From the NCBI RefSeq assembly GCF_009647605.1, contig NZ_WJIF01000005.1, positions 62,001 to 126,000 on the forward strand: 64,000 nt of DNA, given 5' to 3'. Below are positions 25,379 to 33,729 of this stretch, in pieces. This DNA is from Agromyces agglutinans (lineage in GTDB: Bacteria > Actinomycetota > Actinomycetes > Actinomycetales > Microbacteriaceae). A model generated the notes under the pieces. That model was given only the letters and a program-made list of their open reading frames with translations. It was not told the origin of the DNA and ran no database searches. Made by a program: the position numbers and the translations under genes. Position 1 is the stretch's first letter. Every line of letters begins with the position of its first letter.

Positions 25379-26235
25379 GCCTCGTCGAGACGACCGAGCT
25401 TGTCGGGGTTCGCGATCGAGAAGATGCGGGTGATGCGCCCGCCCTCGACCTCGAAGCAGATCGCCCCGGCGAGCGCGCCGTCGACCTCCCCGCGGATCGC
25501 GGGATGCCCGTTGACCCAGGTGGGGCGCGCCTCGAACGGCAGGCCGAGTTTCGCGAGCCCGCCGAGCAGGTACCTGGCGATCTTGTCGGCGCCGACGATC
25601 GGCCGCAGGGCGGCGCCGCGCACCTTGCCGCCGCCGTCGGCGACGGAGACCACGTCGGGCGCGAGCACGTCCATCAGGCCCTGCAGGTCGCCCGAGTTCA
25701 CGGCGGCGACGAACCTCGCGACGACGGCCTCCTGCTCGGCGCGGTCGACGGCGACGCGGGGTCGCCGGGCCGCGACGTGCTCCTTCGCGCGGTGCGCGAC
25801 CTGCCGCACGGCGGCCGTCGACTTGCCGATGGCCTCCGCGATCTCGTCGTAGGGCACGTCGAACACCTCGCGCAGCACGAACACGGCGCGCTCGGTCGGC
25901 GCGAGCGTCTCGAGCACCGTGAGCATCGCGATCGACACGCTCTCGGCGAGCTCCACGTCGTCCGCGACATCCGGACTCGTGAGCAGCGGCTCGGGCAGCC
26001 ACTCGCCCACGTACGACTCGCGTCGGCGCGCGAGCGTGCGCAGGTGGTTGAGCGCCTGCCGCGTCACGATGCGCACCAGGTAGGCGCGCGGCTCGTGGAC
26101 CTCGGCCCGGTCGACGGTCGACCAGCGCAGCCACGACTCCTGCAGCACGTCTTCGGCGTCGGCCGCGGAACCGAGCAGTTCGTAGGCGACGGTGAACAGG
26201 AGGCCGCGGTGCGCGACGAACGGGTCGTCGGTCAT
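25360..26235 (-). CDS. ECF41-type sigma factor (SigJ-like) with SnoaL-like domain
   Basis: A 291-aa sigma factor. Regions 2 and 4 lie in the first about 175 residues (DAEDVLQESWLRWSTVD, TERAVFVLREVFDVPYDEIAEAIGKSTAAVRQVAHRAKEH). The linker carries WLPEPL, and the C-terminal SnoaL-like domain carries VADGGGKVRG and IANPDKL. These three motifs are the ECF41 hallmarks; the extension replaces a separate anti-sigma factor. The gene begins one base after the carboxymuconolactone-decarboxylase-like gene, the standard ECF41 partner, and probably controls that gene. Confidence 0.9.
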   Translation of the reverse strand: MTDDPFVAHRGLLFTVAYELLGSAADAEDVLQESWLRWSTVDRAEVHEPRAYLVRIVTRQALNHLRTLARRRESYVGEWLPEPLLTSPDVADDVELAESVSIAMLTVLETLAPTERAVFVLREVFDVPYDEIAEAIGKSTAAVRQVAHRAKEHVAARRPRVAVDRAEQEAVVARFVAAVNSGDLQGLMDVLAPDVVSVADGGGKVRGAALRPIVGADKIARYLLGGLAKLGLPFEARPTWVNGHPAIRGEVDGALAGAICFEVEGGRITRIFSIANPDKLGRLDEAAELTR

Positions 26236-26236
26236 G

Positions 26237-26869
26237 TCACGACCCTACGACGGATGCCTCGGGCACCGCTTCGGGCGCCGCCCCGCGCGCCGTCGCGCCC
26301 GATCGCTCGGCGAGGGGCGGCAGGCCGCACGCGTCGGCGAAGCCCTCCGACCGGATGCCGAGCGCGATGTTCATGCGCGCGCTCATGTTCATGAACGAGA
26401 CGCGAGCGGTGAGCTCGACGAGGGCCGCGGGCCCGAGGTCGGCCAGCAGCGCCGCCGACTGCTCGTCGGTGACGGCCGGCGGGGTCTGGCTCATCGCCTC
26501 CGCGTACGCCATGACGTTGCGTTCGAGCGGCGAATAGACGGATGCCTCGCGCCAGCGCGGCACCTGGCGCACCTTCTCGGGGTCGAGGTCGCGGTTGCGG
26601 GACATGAAGTAGTTGAAGTCGAGGCAGAAGCTGCAGCCGATGTACGCGGCCGACGACATGGCCGCGAGCGTGGCGAGCTGCGGGTCGAGCTCCTTCCAGC
26701 CCTCGACCTTGCGGCCGATGCCCATCGAGTCGCGCATGACGCCCTGGTGGTGCCACAGCACCCCGACCGAGTCGGGCACCTGGCCCATCATCTTGCGGGC
26801 GGCGAACTTCACGACAGTGCCGTACACGCCGGTGACGTCGGCGGGCGGGATGCGGGTCGAGGTGGTCAT
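26237..26869 (-). CDS. Carboxymuconolactone decarboxylase/AhpD-like protein
   Basis: A 210-aa protein of the AhpD-like fold. The CxxC pair in YIGCSFCLDFNYFMSRN is the redox-active motif of alkylhydroperoxidase-type members, and LTARVSFMNMSARMNIALGIRSEGFADACGL is the conserved C-terminal helix. GGAGGACACC precedes the ATG. It is the first gene of a pair with the ECF41 sigma factor. ECF41 loci nearly always carry such a carboxymuconolactone decarboxylase, oxidoreductase or epimerase partner, so it is likely the main target of that sigma factor. Confidence 0.88.
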   Translation of the reverse strand: MTTSTRIPPADVTGVYGTVVKFAARKMMGQVPDSVGVLWHHQGVMRDSMGIGRKVEGWKELDPQLATLAAMSSAAYIGCSFCLDFNYFMSRNRDLDPEKVRQVPRWREASVYSPLERNVMAYAEAMSQTPPAVTDEQSAALLADLGPAALVELTARVSFMNMSARMNIALGIRSEGFADACGLPPLAERSGATARGAAPEAVPEASVVGS

Positions 26870-26987
26870 GGTGTCCTCCAGTCGGTGCGGATCGCGACGC
26901 GGGTCGCGATGCGTTCGGCATGAAGACACCGGCCGGGCGCCGGTTGTGACATCCGCGGTGCGATTCGCCCCTGCCAGACTGGAACGC

Positions 26988-27676
26988 ATGCCGCACGCCG
27001 AGAACGCCCCCGTCGACGAGGACGCCGCCGCCGAGCTGTGGGAGGCGTATCGCGCCGCGCATCCCGACCGCGCGATCGATGCCGAACCGCCGTCGGTCGA
27101 GCGGTTCGGCGACCACCCGGCGCGCACCGACCAGCTGCTCGGCCTCGTGCTCGACGGCGCGAAGCGCGCGACCGCGCGCCTCACCGCCGTCGGTCGAGCG
27201 GTTCGGCGACCACCCGGCGCTCACCGACCAGCTGCTCGGCCTCGTGCTCGACGGCGCGAAGCGCGCGACCGCGAGCCTCACCGCCGTCGGTCGAGCGGTT
27301 CGGCGACCACCCGGCGCTCACCGACCAGCTGCTCGGCCTCGTGCTCGACGGCGCGAAGCGCGCGACCGCGAGCCTCGTCGCGGAGTTCGCGATCGAGGGC
27401 CAGCCGTTGCCGCGCATCGGCGGCCACTGGATCGCGTGCGACTCCACCGGACGGCCCCGGGTGATCCTGCGCAGCATCGAGCTTCGCATCGCGCGGTTCG
27501 GCGACGTCGATGCGGCCTTCGCGTACGACGAGGGCGAGGACGACCGCACGCTCGAGTCGTGGCGCGAGAACCACCGCCGCTACTGGCAGCGGGTGGCGCC
27601 GACGCTCGGGTTCGAGTGGACCGAGCAGCACGAGATCGTGCTCGAGCGCTTCGAGGTCGCCTGGACCGCGGAGTAG
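26988..27676 (+). pseudogene. ASCH-domain gene disrupted by a 97-bp tandem triplication
   Basis: The gene starts MPHAENAPVDEDAAAELWEAY at 26988 and ends with a clear ASCH domain (IEGQPLPRIGGHWIACDS, YWQRVAPTLGFEWTEQHE, stop at 27676). The two parts are in different frames. Between them a 97-bp segment encoding PPSVERFGDHPALTDQLLGL plus VLDGAKRATASL is present three times, each copy readable in a different frame. One copy would join both ends in frame into a protein of about 164 aa. ASCH domains bind RNA or nucleosides. As it stands, translation passes from the N-terminal frame into a different one and loses the ASCH core, so this is either a pseudogene, a switchable gene or an assembly error. 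Confidence 0.8.
27087..27376. repeat. Three tandem copies of a 97-bp unit
   Basis: Copies start at 27087, 27184 and 27281. Copies 2 and 3 are identical through their common length. Copy 1 differs at two bases (CGCGCACC for CGCTCACC and GCGCGCCT for GCGAGCCT). Since 97 is not divisible by three, each copy shifts the reading frame by one. Confidence 0.92.
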
Positions 27677-27722
27677 CTGCACCGCGTTCTCCGAGGCATC
27701 CCGCGCGCCGTACGCTGACGGC

Positions 27723-28937
27723 ATGACCATCGATCTCGCCGCGGTCTATCGCGACCTGCACGCCCACCCCGAACTGTCCTTCCAGGAGCACCGCACGGCC
27801 GGCATCGTCGCCGAGCAGCTCGATGCGCTCGGCTACGCCGTGACGACCGGCATCGGCGAGACCGGCGTCGTCGGCGTCCTCGCCAACGGCGCCGGCCCGA
27901 CCGTGCTGCTGCGCGCCGACATGGACGCGCTGCCCGTGCTCGAGGAGACGGGCCTCGAGTACGCGAGCACCGCGCGCGGCACCGACGCCGACGGCAACGA
28001 CGTGCCGGTCATGCACGCGTGCGGACACGACGTGCACGTGACCTGCCTGCTGGGCGCTGCCGAAGCGCTCGCGGCAGCGACCGGCGAATGGTCGGGAACC
28101 CTCGTCGTGCTCTTCCAGCCCGCCGAGGAATGGGGCGGCGGCGCCGAGCGCATGGTCGCCGACGGGCTGTTCGACCGCGTGCCCAAGCCCGACGTCGTGC
28201 TCGGGCAGCACGTCGCGCCCTTCCCCGCGGGGTTCGCGGGCCTGCACGCGGGCGTCGCGATGGCGGCCGCCGACTCGATCGACATCACGCTGCACGGCGA
28301 AGGCGGGCACGGCTCCCGCCCGGAGACCACCGTCGACCCGGTCTACCTCGCCGCGAACGTCGTCAACCGGCTGCAGGGCATCGTCGCTCGCGAGATCGCG
28401 CCGGCCGACAGCGCCGTCGTCACGGTCGGACAGCTGCACGCCGGCACGAAGAACAACATCATCCCGCCGCACGCGAAGCTCGGCCTCAGCGTGCGCACGC
28501 TCGACAACGCCGTGCGCGACAAGGTCGTCGCGGCCATCGAGCGCGTCGCGAAGGCCGAGGCGCAGGCGTCGGGCGCGCCGAAGGAGCCCGAGTTCGACTA
28601 CGTCGAGCACTTCCCGCTGACCGTGAACGAGCACGCCGCGACGGCGCGCACCTTCGCCGCCCTCCAGGCGGCGCTCGGCGAGGGCCGCGTGCTCGACCCC
28701 GGCCCCGTGGCGGGCAGCGAGGACGTCGGCGTGCTCGCCACCGCGGCGGATGCCCCGCTCGTCTACTGGTTCCTCGGCGGGTTCGATCCGGCGATGTTCG
28801 GCGAAGCCCTGAAGACCGGGCGCCTGCCCGAGGACGTGCCCTCGAACCACTCGCCCCACTTCGCGCCGCTCATCGAGCCCACGCTCTCGACCGGCGTGCG
28901 CGCGCTCGTCGCGGCGGCCAGGGAGTGGCTCGACTGA
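27723..28937 (+). CDS. M20D-family amidohydrolase (hippurate hydrolase/IAA-amino-acid hydrolase-like)
   Basis: A 404-aa zinc- or manganese-dependent amidohydrolase. Metal-binding motifs MHACGHDVHVT (Cys, His, His) and QPAEEWGGGAERM (Glu-Glu) are intact, and HGEGGHGSRPETTVDPV lies in the dimerisation/lid domain. Enzymes of this subfamily remove acyl groups from N-acyl amino acids in the cytoplasm. TACGCT (27711-27716) lies six bases before the ATG and no ribosome site is present, so the start is likely leaderless. It stands alone between the broken ASCH gene and a hairpin-rich gap. Confidence 0.88.
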   Translation: MTIDLAAVYRDLHAHPELSFQEHRTAGIVAEQLDALGYAVTTGIGETGVVGVLANGAGPTVLLRADMDALPVLEETGLEYASTARGTDADGNDVPVMHACGHDVHVTCLLGAAEALAAATGEWSGTLVVLFQPAEEWGGGAERMVADGLFDRVPKPDVVLGQHVAPFPAGFAGLHAGVAMAAADSIDITLHGEGGHGSRPETTVDPVYLAANVVNRLQGIVAREIAPADSAVVTVGQLHAGTKNNIIPPHAKLGLSVRTLDNAVRDKVVAAIERVAKAEAQASGAPKEPEFDYVEHFPLTVNEHAATARTFAALQAALGEGRVLDPGPVAGSEDVGVLATAADAPLVYWFLGGFDPAMFGEALKTGRLPEDVPSNHSPHFAPLIEPTLSTGVRALVAAAREWLD

Positions 28938-28954
28938 CGGCGGCACGGCGGCGC

Positions 28955-28986
28955 GGCGGCACAGGCGGCACAGGCGGCACGGCGGC
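28955..28986. repeat. 9-bp microrepeat GGCGGCACA
   Basis: Three successive GGCGGCACA-type units followed by GGCGGC lie just after the amidohydrolase stop. They are noncoding and resemble replication-slippage products. Confidence 0.6.
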
Positions 28987-29051
28987 TGACGGCAGCTTGG
29001 CGGGATCCGTGGCCGGAGTGACCGGTCGCGTGGGGCTCCGGCGCGCGCCGC

Positions 29052-29082
29052 GGGCCACGGTTGAATCACGCAACCGCGGCCC
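29052..29082. terminator. Hairpin between convergent genes (1)
   Basis: GGGCCACGGTTG (29052-29063) pairs with CAACCGCGGCCC (29071-29082), with one mismatch and a 7-base loop. It lies in the 244-bp gap between the amidohydrolase and the convergent membrane hydrolase, so it may act in either direction. There is no T tract. Confidence 0.6.
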
Positions 29083-29140
29083 GCAGCCGAACGCTCGAGC
29101 ATCCTCGCGTCGCCGCTGCGCGCCTGACGGACTGCGAGCT

Positions 29141-29166
29141 GGGAGCGGGGCACGCGCCCCGCTCCC
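29141..29166. terminator. Hairpin between convergent genes (2)
   Basis: GGGAGCGGGGC (29141-29151) and GCCCCGCTCCC (29156-29166) form a perfect 11-bp stem with a 4-base loop, just past the stop of the minus-strand membrane hydrolase. This is a likely bidirectional terminator. Confidence 0.7.
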
Positions 29167-29181
29167 GTTGCGACGCACCGG

Positions 29182-32046
29182 TCACGTGGGCGCGCCGCCA
29201 GGTGCCGTGGCCGGCGTCCCCGCTGGGGACGCGGACGGCGCAGCGCCCGGCGCACCCGGCGCGAGGAACATCTCGAGCAGCTCATCTCGGGCGAGCGCAT
29301 ACTGCTCGGTGTCGAGGTATCCGTTGTGGCGCGCGACGGTCCAGAGGTAGGTGCGCGGCGCCCGCTCGGTCGCGCCGCGATCGATCAGGTTCCCCTTCGA
29401 GCGGTAACTCGCGACCGGGAAGCCGAGGTAATCGGTGCGTCGCCAGAGGCTGCGCCATCGCGGCGACGTCTCCTCCTGGAGATCGCCGCCCAGCAGTGCC
29501 ACCAGCGACGGCGGTTCCTCCGGGTCCGGGATCGGCGGTCGACGATCGATCCACTCGCGCTTGACCTGGTTCTTCCACGGGTCGAGGCCGAGCAGCGAGG
29601 GGCCGACCGTACCGTGCACTCCGAGAACCCGGGCACCGAAGACCTCGGGGAAGAATCGGCTGAAGTACGCCCGGAGCTGCACGCCGTAGGTCAGCAGCGC
29701 GACGCGGCCGGTGTCGGGGCGTGCCGGAGATGGCGGAACCGCCGCGTTCGACTGCGGGTCATCCGCGGCCTCCTGCTCGCTGGCGTGCATCGCGAAGAGC
29801 GTCGCCACCGCGAGCGTCGCGCCCATCGAATGCGCGGCGATGATCACACGGCGGTCCTCGGCGTCGTCGCCGTGCAGCCAATCGGCGATGCGTTCCTGCA
29901 TCTCGGGAACCGTGCGCTCCGCGTAGCACGGCGGCGTGAACGGGTGGCCCGCCCGAGGGAAGAAGCAGATGATGTCCCAGACCAGTCCGAGGGGCCGTTC
30001 GGTGGAGGTCGCGGCGTTCGTCACGACCCACGCGACCGCCGCGAGCGAGAGCAGTCCGAGCGCCCAGGCCGACAGGCCGACCAGCCGGTTCCATCCGGCC
30101 TGCTGCTCGAGCCATTCCGCGACGAGGGGCACGGTGAGCGGCACGAGGGCCACCGCCGTGAGGATCGCCAGCCAGCGCAGCATCGGTTCGCCGCGATGCG
30201 CGAGGCTCGCGACGCGCCTCGCGGAGACGACCTGCCGGTCCTTCTCATCGTGATCGCCGAGCACCTCGGGATAGTCGTCGGGCGGGTCGGTCGTCCCCGC
30301 ACGGTTCCGGTCGGGAGACTCGGCCGCATCGGCAGTGGGCGGCCACAGGTCGGGAACGGTGTAGACGGCGTATCGGATGAGCGCCGTGAGGGCCGCGGTC
30401 GCGGCGAGGAGGATGAGCACGACGAGCACGACGACCAGGATCGCCCCGAACCGCTCGTAGAAGAACGGCGGCTCGAGGGGCGGCTCACCGGGTGCCGGGA
30501 TCGCCCTCCGGTAGCCGGTCACCTTGGGCGATTCAGCGGGTGATGCGAGCCAGGCGTGCGCGCCCACCACGAGCAGGCTCGTGATGACCAGCGAGGAGAA
30601 CAGCGCCACGAGCAATGCCACGGCGGCCGCATTCCCATGCCAGCCGAGCAGTTTCCGGTTGGCCCGCTCCGCCTTCGAATGGAACGCGTATCCAGAGATC
30701 ACGGCGAGCGCGGTCAGCGCGACCGCCGCGGCAGACCACCACATGCGCCAGTCCTGTCCGTGGTCGGCCCGCCAGAGCTCCGCGACGATCACCGAGACGA
30801 ACGCCCCGGTGAGCAGGACCCAGGCCGCCACCCGGTGCCCGCCGTAGCCCCACGTCAGGCTCGCGACGGCGATGAGCGCGCAGATCGTGCTGATCACGCC
30901 GGGCACGATCGTCAGGCCGAGTGCCTTGCCGTCGTCGGGCACCGTCGTCGCGTCGGGGGTGAAGCTCCAGATCAGCCAGGCGAGGTACGCGAGCACGGAC
31001 GCCACCAGGGCGATCGAGGACCAGGCGCGCTTCGACCGGGTCGACCAGCGCGTGTGCGACAGCCCGGCCGCTGCCGTGATCGTGATCGAACCGGCGAGCA
31101 GCACCGCGCCGACGATGACGCCGACGAACGGCACGGGCTGGCCGTCGGGGTCCAGCGCCAGCCACGCGGCGGGGTCCCACTCGCTGGCGCTTCCCGAGGC
31201 GCCGATCCAGGCATCCCAGGCGAGCAGGAACAGCACGAGCGAGATGGAGGCGGCGAAGTGCGCACGCTCGGACGTGTGCGCGACCTTCGACCGGCGCCAG
31301 AATCCGCTGGATTCGAGCAGCGGTGGGAATTCGCCCGGCTTCGGTCGTTCACCTCGCAACCAGCGCAGCGCGTTGCGGTGGTCCGAGCGGACCTCGCTCG
31401 GCATGGTCTTCGTGGCGGTATCGGGCTTGTCGCGGTTCGGGTCGAACCGCCCGCGCGCACGCAGGCCCACCAGGTAGATCACGAGCATGAGCACGATGGG
31501 AACGAGGCTCAGCACCGCCGACCGCTGGAGCGGCCCCAGATCGGCGAGGCCGTCGAGCCATCCGGGCAGCGCCGCGCAGGGCTGCCGATCGCGCAGGCAT
31601 TGCACCGCGACGAGGTCGACACTCACCGACATGAAGGCGACGACGTAGAAGAGCGTCTGGAGCACGGCGAACATCCGGATCGCGATGGCGCCGGGGCCGC
31701 CGTCCCACCACGGCGATGATGCCTCCTCTCCCGGGATCTGGCGCCTGGCCCAGTACGCCAGGTTGCAGAGCCCGAATGGGAGCACGAAGAGCCAGCCGAC
31801 GTGCACGAACGCCCGGCCGACGACGGCCAGGGCCGAGCCGCCGCTCCGGGCGAGGTTGCCCCAGGAGTAGGCCTCGGTGCGAAGCTCGGGGTGGTCCGCC
31901 GGCGGATCGGCGACGACCCAGAAGGATCCGAACTCGTCGCCGACCGTGCGTCGGACCCGGCTCTCCTCGACGCAGAGCATCGCGGCGGGCGGCGCGTTGG
32001 CGATGCCGTGGACGCGCAACTCGAGGACGGTCGGCTCGCTCGGCAT
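29182..32046 (-). CDS. Large membrane protein with split alpha/beta-hydrolase domain
   Basis: A 954-aa protein. The N-terminus LELRVHGIANAPP looks like the first core strand and oxyanion His-Gly of an alpha/beta hydrolase. About a dozen hydrophobic segments then cover residues about 75-650, with charged loops between. The C-terminal 300 residues carry VIIAAHSMGATLAVATLF, a lipase-type nucleophile elbow (AHSMG), and downstream residues such as VHGTVGPSLLGLDPW. The hydrolase fold therefore appears interrupted by a long membrane domain. It probably acts on lipids or hydrophobic esters at the membrane. I cannot name the family. It is monocistronic; TATAGG within the upstream gap (32081-32086 region) may be its -10. 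Confidence 0.75.
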   Translation of the reverse strand: MPSEPTVLELRVHGIANAPPAAMLCVEESRVRRTVGDEFGSFWVVADPPADHPELRTEAYSWGNLARSGGSALAVVGRAFVHVGWLFVLPFGLCNLAYWARRQIPGEEASSPWWDGGPGAIAIRMFAVLQTLFYVVAFMSVSVDLVAVQCLRDRQPCAALPGWLDGLADLGPLQRSAVLSLVPIVLMLVIYLVGLRARGRFDPNRDKPDTATKTMPSEVRSDHRNALRWLRGERPKPGEFPPLLESSGFWRRSKVAHTSERAHFAASISLVLFLLAWDAWIGASGSASEWDPAAWLALDPDGQPVPFVGVIVGAVLLAGSITITAAAGLSHTRWSTRSKRAWSSIALVASVLAYLAWLIWSFTPDATTVPDDGKALGLTIVPGVISTICALIAVASLTWGYGGHRVAAWVLLTGAFVSVIVAELWRADHGQDWRMWWSAAAVALTALAVISGYAFHSKAERANRKLLGWHGNAAAVALLVALFSSLVITSLLVVGAHAWLASPAESPKVTGYRRAIPAPGEPPLEPPFFYERFGAILVVVLVVLILLAATAALTALIRYAVYTVPDLWPPTADAAESPDRNRAGTTDPPDDYPEVLGDHDEKDRQVVSARRVASLAHRGEPMLRWLAILTAVALVPLTVPLVAEWLEQQAGWNRLVGLSAWALGLLSLAAVAWVVTNAATSTERPLGLVWDIICFFPRAGHPFTPPCYAERTVPEMQERIADWLHGDDAEDRRVIIAAHSMGATLAVATLFAMHASEQEAADDPQSNAAVPPSPARPDTGRVALLTYGVQLRAYFSRFFPEVFGARVLGVHGTVGPSLLGLDPWKNQVKREWIDRRPPIPDPEEPPSLVALLGGDLQEETSPRWRSLWRRTDYLGFPVASYRSKGNLIDRGATERAPRTYLWTVARHNGYLDTEQYALARDELLEMFLAPGAPGAAPSASPAGTPATAPGGAPT

Positions 32047-32138
32047 CGGGGCCTCCCCCCTGGCGCTGATGACGAGCCGAGCCTATAGCCCGAGAAATCC
32101 TCAGGACCATCCCCCGACCGAGGGGATCGCGACCGCCC

Positions 32139-32798
32139 TCAGCGCACGGCGTACGCCGGGAGGAAGGCCCCCACGGAGCGCCGCACGTGCTCGCGACGCT
32201 CGGCCGCCGAGGGGATGGCGCGGTCGCCGAGCAGCATCGCCCGGTTGAGCGGCTCGCCCATGACGAGCCAGTTGAACTGCGTCGCCGCGAGCCTCGCATC
32301 GTCGACGGTGAGGAGACCACGCTGGTCGAGTCGCGTGAGCACGGTCGAGAGGGACTCGATCGCACGGACGGGCCCGCGTTCGTGCAGCGCCTCCGCGAGC
32401 TCGGGGAAGCGCGCCACCTCGCCGATCACGAGCCGGCGCAACTGCAGGATCCGCGGCGTCATCACCGCGTCGAGCTGGCGGTCGGCGTACTCCTCGAGAT
32501 AGGCGCCGACGTCGTCGACCTGCTCGACGCTCGGCACGCTGCGGTGCACGGCCTCGGACGTGGCATCCGTCATCGTCGTGACCAGTTCGACGAACAGCGC
32601 CTCCTTGCTGCCGAAGTGCTTGTAGACGGTCTGCTTCGAGACGCCCGACGCTGCGGCGAGCTCGTCCATGTTCGTCCCGAGGTAGCCGCCGGCCAGGAAC
32701 ATGCGCTCGGCGGCGGCGAGCATGTCGCGTCGTTTGCGTTCGCTGCGCCCCAGCGGCTGCGAGGGGCTTGATGCCGGTTCCGGCGATGCAGCGGTCAT
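32139..32798 (-). CDS. TetR-family regulator
   Basis: A 219-aa repressor. The DNA-binding domain is residues about 20-68 (RDMLAAAERMFLAGGYLGTNMDELAAASGVSKQTVYKHFGSKEALFVELV). The C-terminal domain matches TetR_C-type ligand pockets with long helices. CAGGAGCG precedes the ATG. It diverges from an alpha/beta hydrolase, with two 15-bp near-palindromes in the shared 121-bp promoter region, so it most likely represses both itself and that hydrolase. Confidence 0.9.
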   Translation of the reverse strand: MTAASPEPASSPSQPLGRSERKRRDMLAAAERMFLAGGYLGTNMDELAAASGVSKQTVYKHFGSKEALFVELVTTMTDATSEAVHRSVPSVEQVDDVGAYLEEYADRQLDAVMTPRILQLRRLVIGEVARFPELAEALHERGPVRAIESLSTVLTRLDQRGLLTVDDARLAATQFNWLVMGEPLNRAMLLGDRAIPSAAERREHVRRSVGAFLPAYAVR

Positions 32799-32816
32799 GC
32801 GTGCGCTCCTGAATCG

Positions 32817-32845
32817 TTGACAACGGGTACTGGTCAGTCTAGTCT
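32817..32845 (+). promoter_or_regulatory. Promoter of the alpha/beta hydrolase gene
   Basis: TTGACA (32817-32822) is followed by a 17-bp spacer and TAGTCT (32840-32845), close to consensus. The first TetR operator covers the spacer and part of the -10, so bound repressor would block RNA polymerase. Confidence 0.75.
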
Positions 32846-32872
32846 CGATTCAACGGAACTAGACAGTCCAGT
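32829..32872. promoter_or_regulatory. Two TetR operators
   Basis: Site 1 is ACTGGTCAGTCTAGT (32829-32843); site 2 is ACTAGACAGTCCAGT (32858-32872). Each is a 15-bp near-palindrome of the form ACTRGWC-N-GWCYAGT, and the two are also mirror images of each other. Their centres are 29 bp apart. Confidence 0.75.
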
Positions 32873-32919
32873 TTGATCTGGGCAATCGCGACCACTGAGA
32901 CCGATGAACGGAGACCGCC

Positions 32920-33723
32920 ATGAGCGAGTTCGCCACCACCCCATCCGGAGACCGCATCGCCTACGATCGGCGGGGTTCCGGCCCCGGGCTCGTCTTCGTC
33001 GCCGGCGCCGGCCCCTTCCGTGCCATCGACCCGTGGACGACGCAGACCGCCGAGCTCATGGCGGATTCCGGTGTGACGACGATCGTGTACGACCGGCTCG
33101 GCCGCGGCGAGAGTCCCGCCGAAGGCCGCCTCGACCTCGACCGAGAACTCGAGACGCTCGCCACGCTCATCGACGTCGCCGGAGGGTCGGCGGTGCTCTG
33201 CGGCCACTCCTCGGGCTGCTCGATCTCGCTCGCGGCCGCAGCCCGCGGACTCGATGTCGCGGGCCTCGTGCTGTGGGAGCCGCCCTTCGGCGCCATCGAC
33301 GGCGGCGCCCGGGAGTGGGCCGGCGAGGTCGAGCGGCGCATCGACGCCGGGGATCTCGAGGGCGCGCTGGCCCACTACATGAAGGACATGCCTCCGGAGT
33401 GGCTCGAGGGACTGCGCCAGTCCCCCGAGTACCCGCAGTTCGTCTCGCAGGTCGTCAGCTACGTCGGCGACGGCGAGTCCCTCGCCTGGGTGGAGTCGGC
33501 GCCGCTCGACGCGCTCCTGCGCGACGTGCGCGTGCCACTGGAGGTGCTGCTCGGGCAGGAGACCTTCCCCGAGCTCTTCGACGCCGCCGAGCGCATCGTC
33601 GCCGCTGTACCGGGATCCCGCTGGCTGCAGATCCCGGGCGCCGACCACACGTGGGAGCCCGCGGCCATGGCCGCCGAACTCACGCGCTTCGTCACGGCGG
33701 CTGCGACGGAACGGGTGCGCTGA
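32920..33723 (+). CDS. Alpha/beta hydrolase under TetR control
   Basis: A 267-aa hydrolase with the canonical order of motifs: VYDRLGRGESP after strand 4, the nucleophile elbow CGHSSGCSISLA (Ser in GHSSG), and PGADHTWEP with the likely catalytic His near the end. It has no signal peptide. The start ATG at 32920 follows GGAGACCGCC. The nearest relatives by pattern are haloperoxidase/esterase-like hydrolases; the substrate is unknown. The tight link to a TetR repressor suggests induction by a xenobiotic or ester. Confidence 0.85.
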   Translation: MSEFATTPSGDRIAYDRRGSGPGLVFVAGAGPFRAIDPWTTQTAELMADSGVTTIVYDRLGRGESPAEGRLDLDRELETLATLIDVAGGSAVLCGHSSGCSISLAAAARGLDVAGLVLWEPPFGAIDGGAREWAGEVERRIDAGDLEGALAHYMKDMPPEWLEGLRQSPEYPQFVSQVVSYVGDGESLAWVESAPLDALLRDVRVPLEVLLGQETFPELFDAAERIVAAVPGSRWLQIPGADHTWEPAAMAAELTRFVTAAATERVR

Positions 33724-33729
33724 CGGCGC

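Noticed and set aside
27087..27376. 97-bp array considered as a CRISPR or attachment site
   Set aside because: Units are directly adjacent with no spacers and are coding sequence; there are no cas genes or integrase nearby.
28938..29181. Two strong hairpins considered as a structured RNA gene or tRNA
   Set aside because: No tRNA-like arms or conserved loops are visible; position between convergent genes fits terminators.
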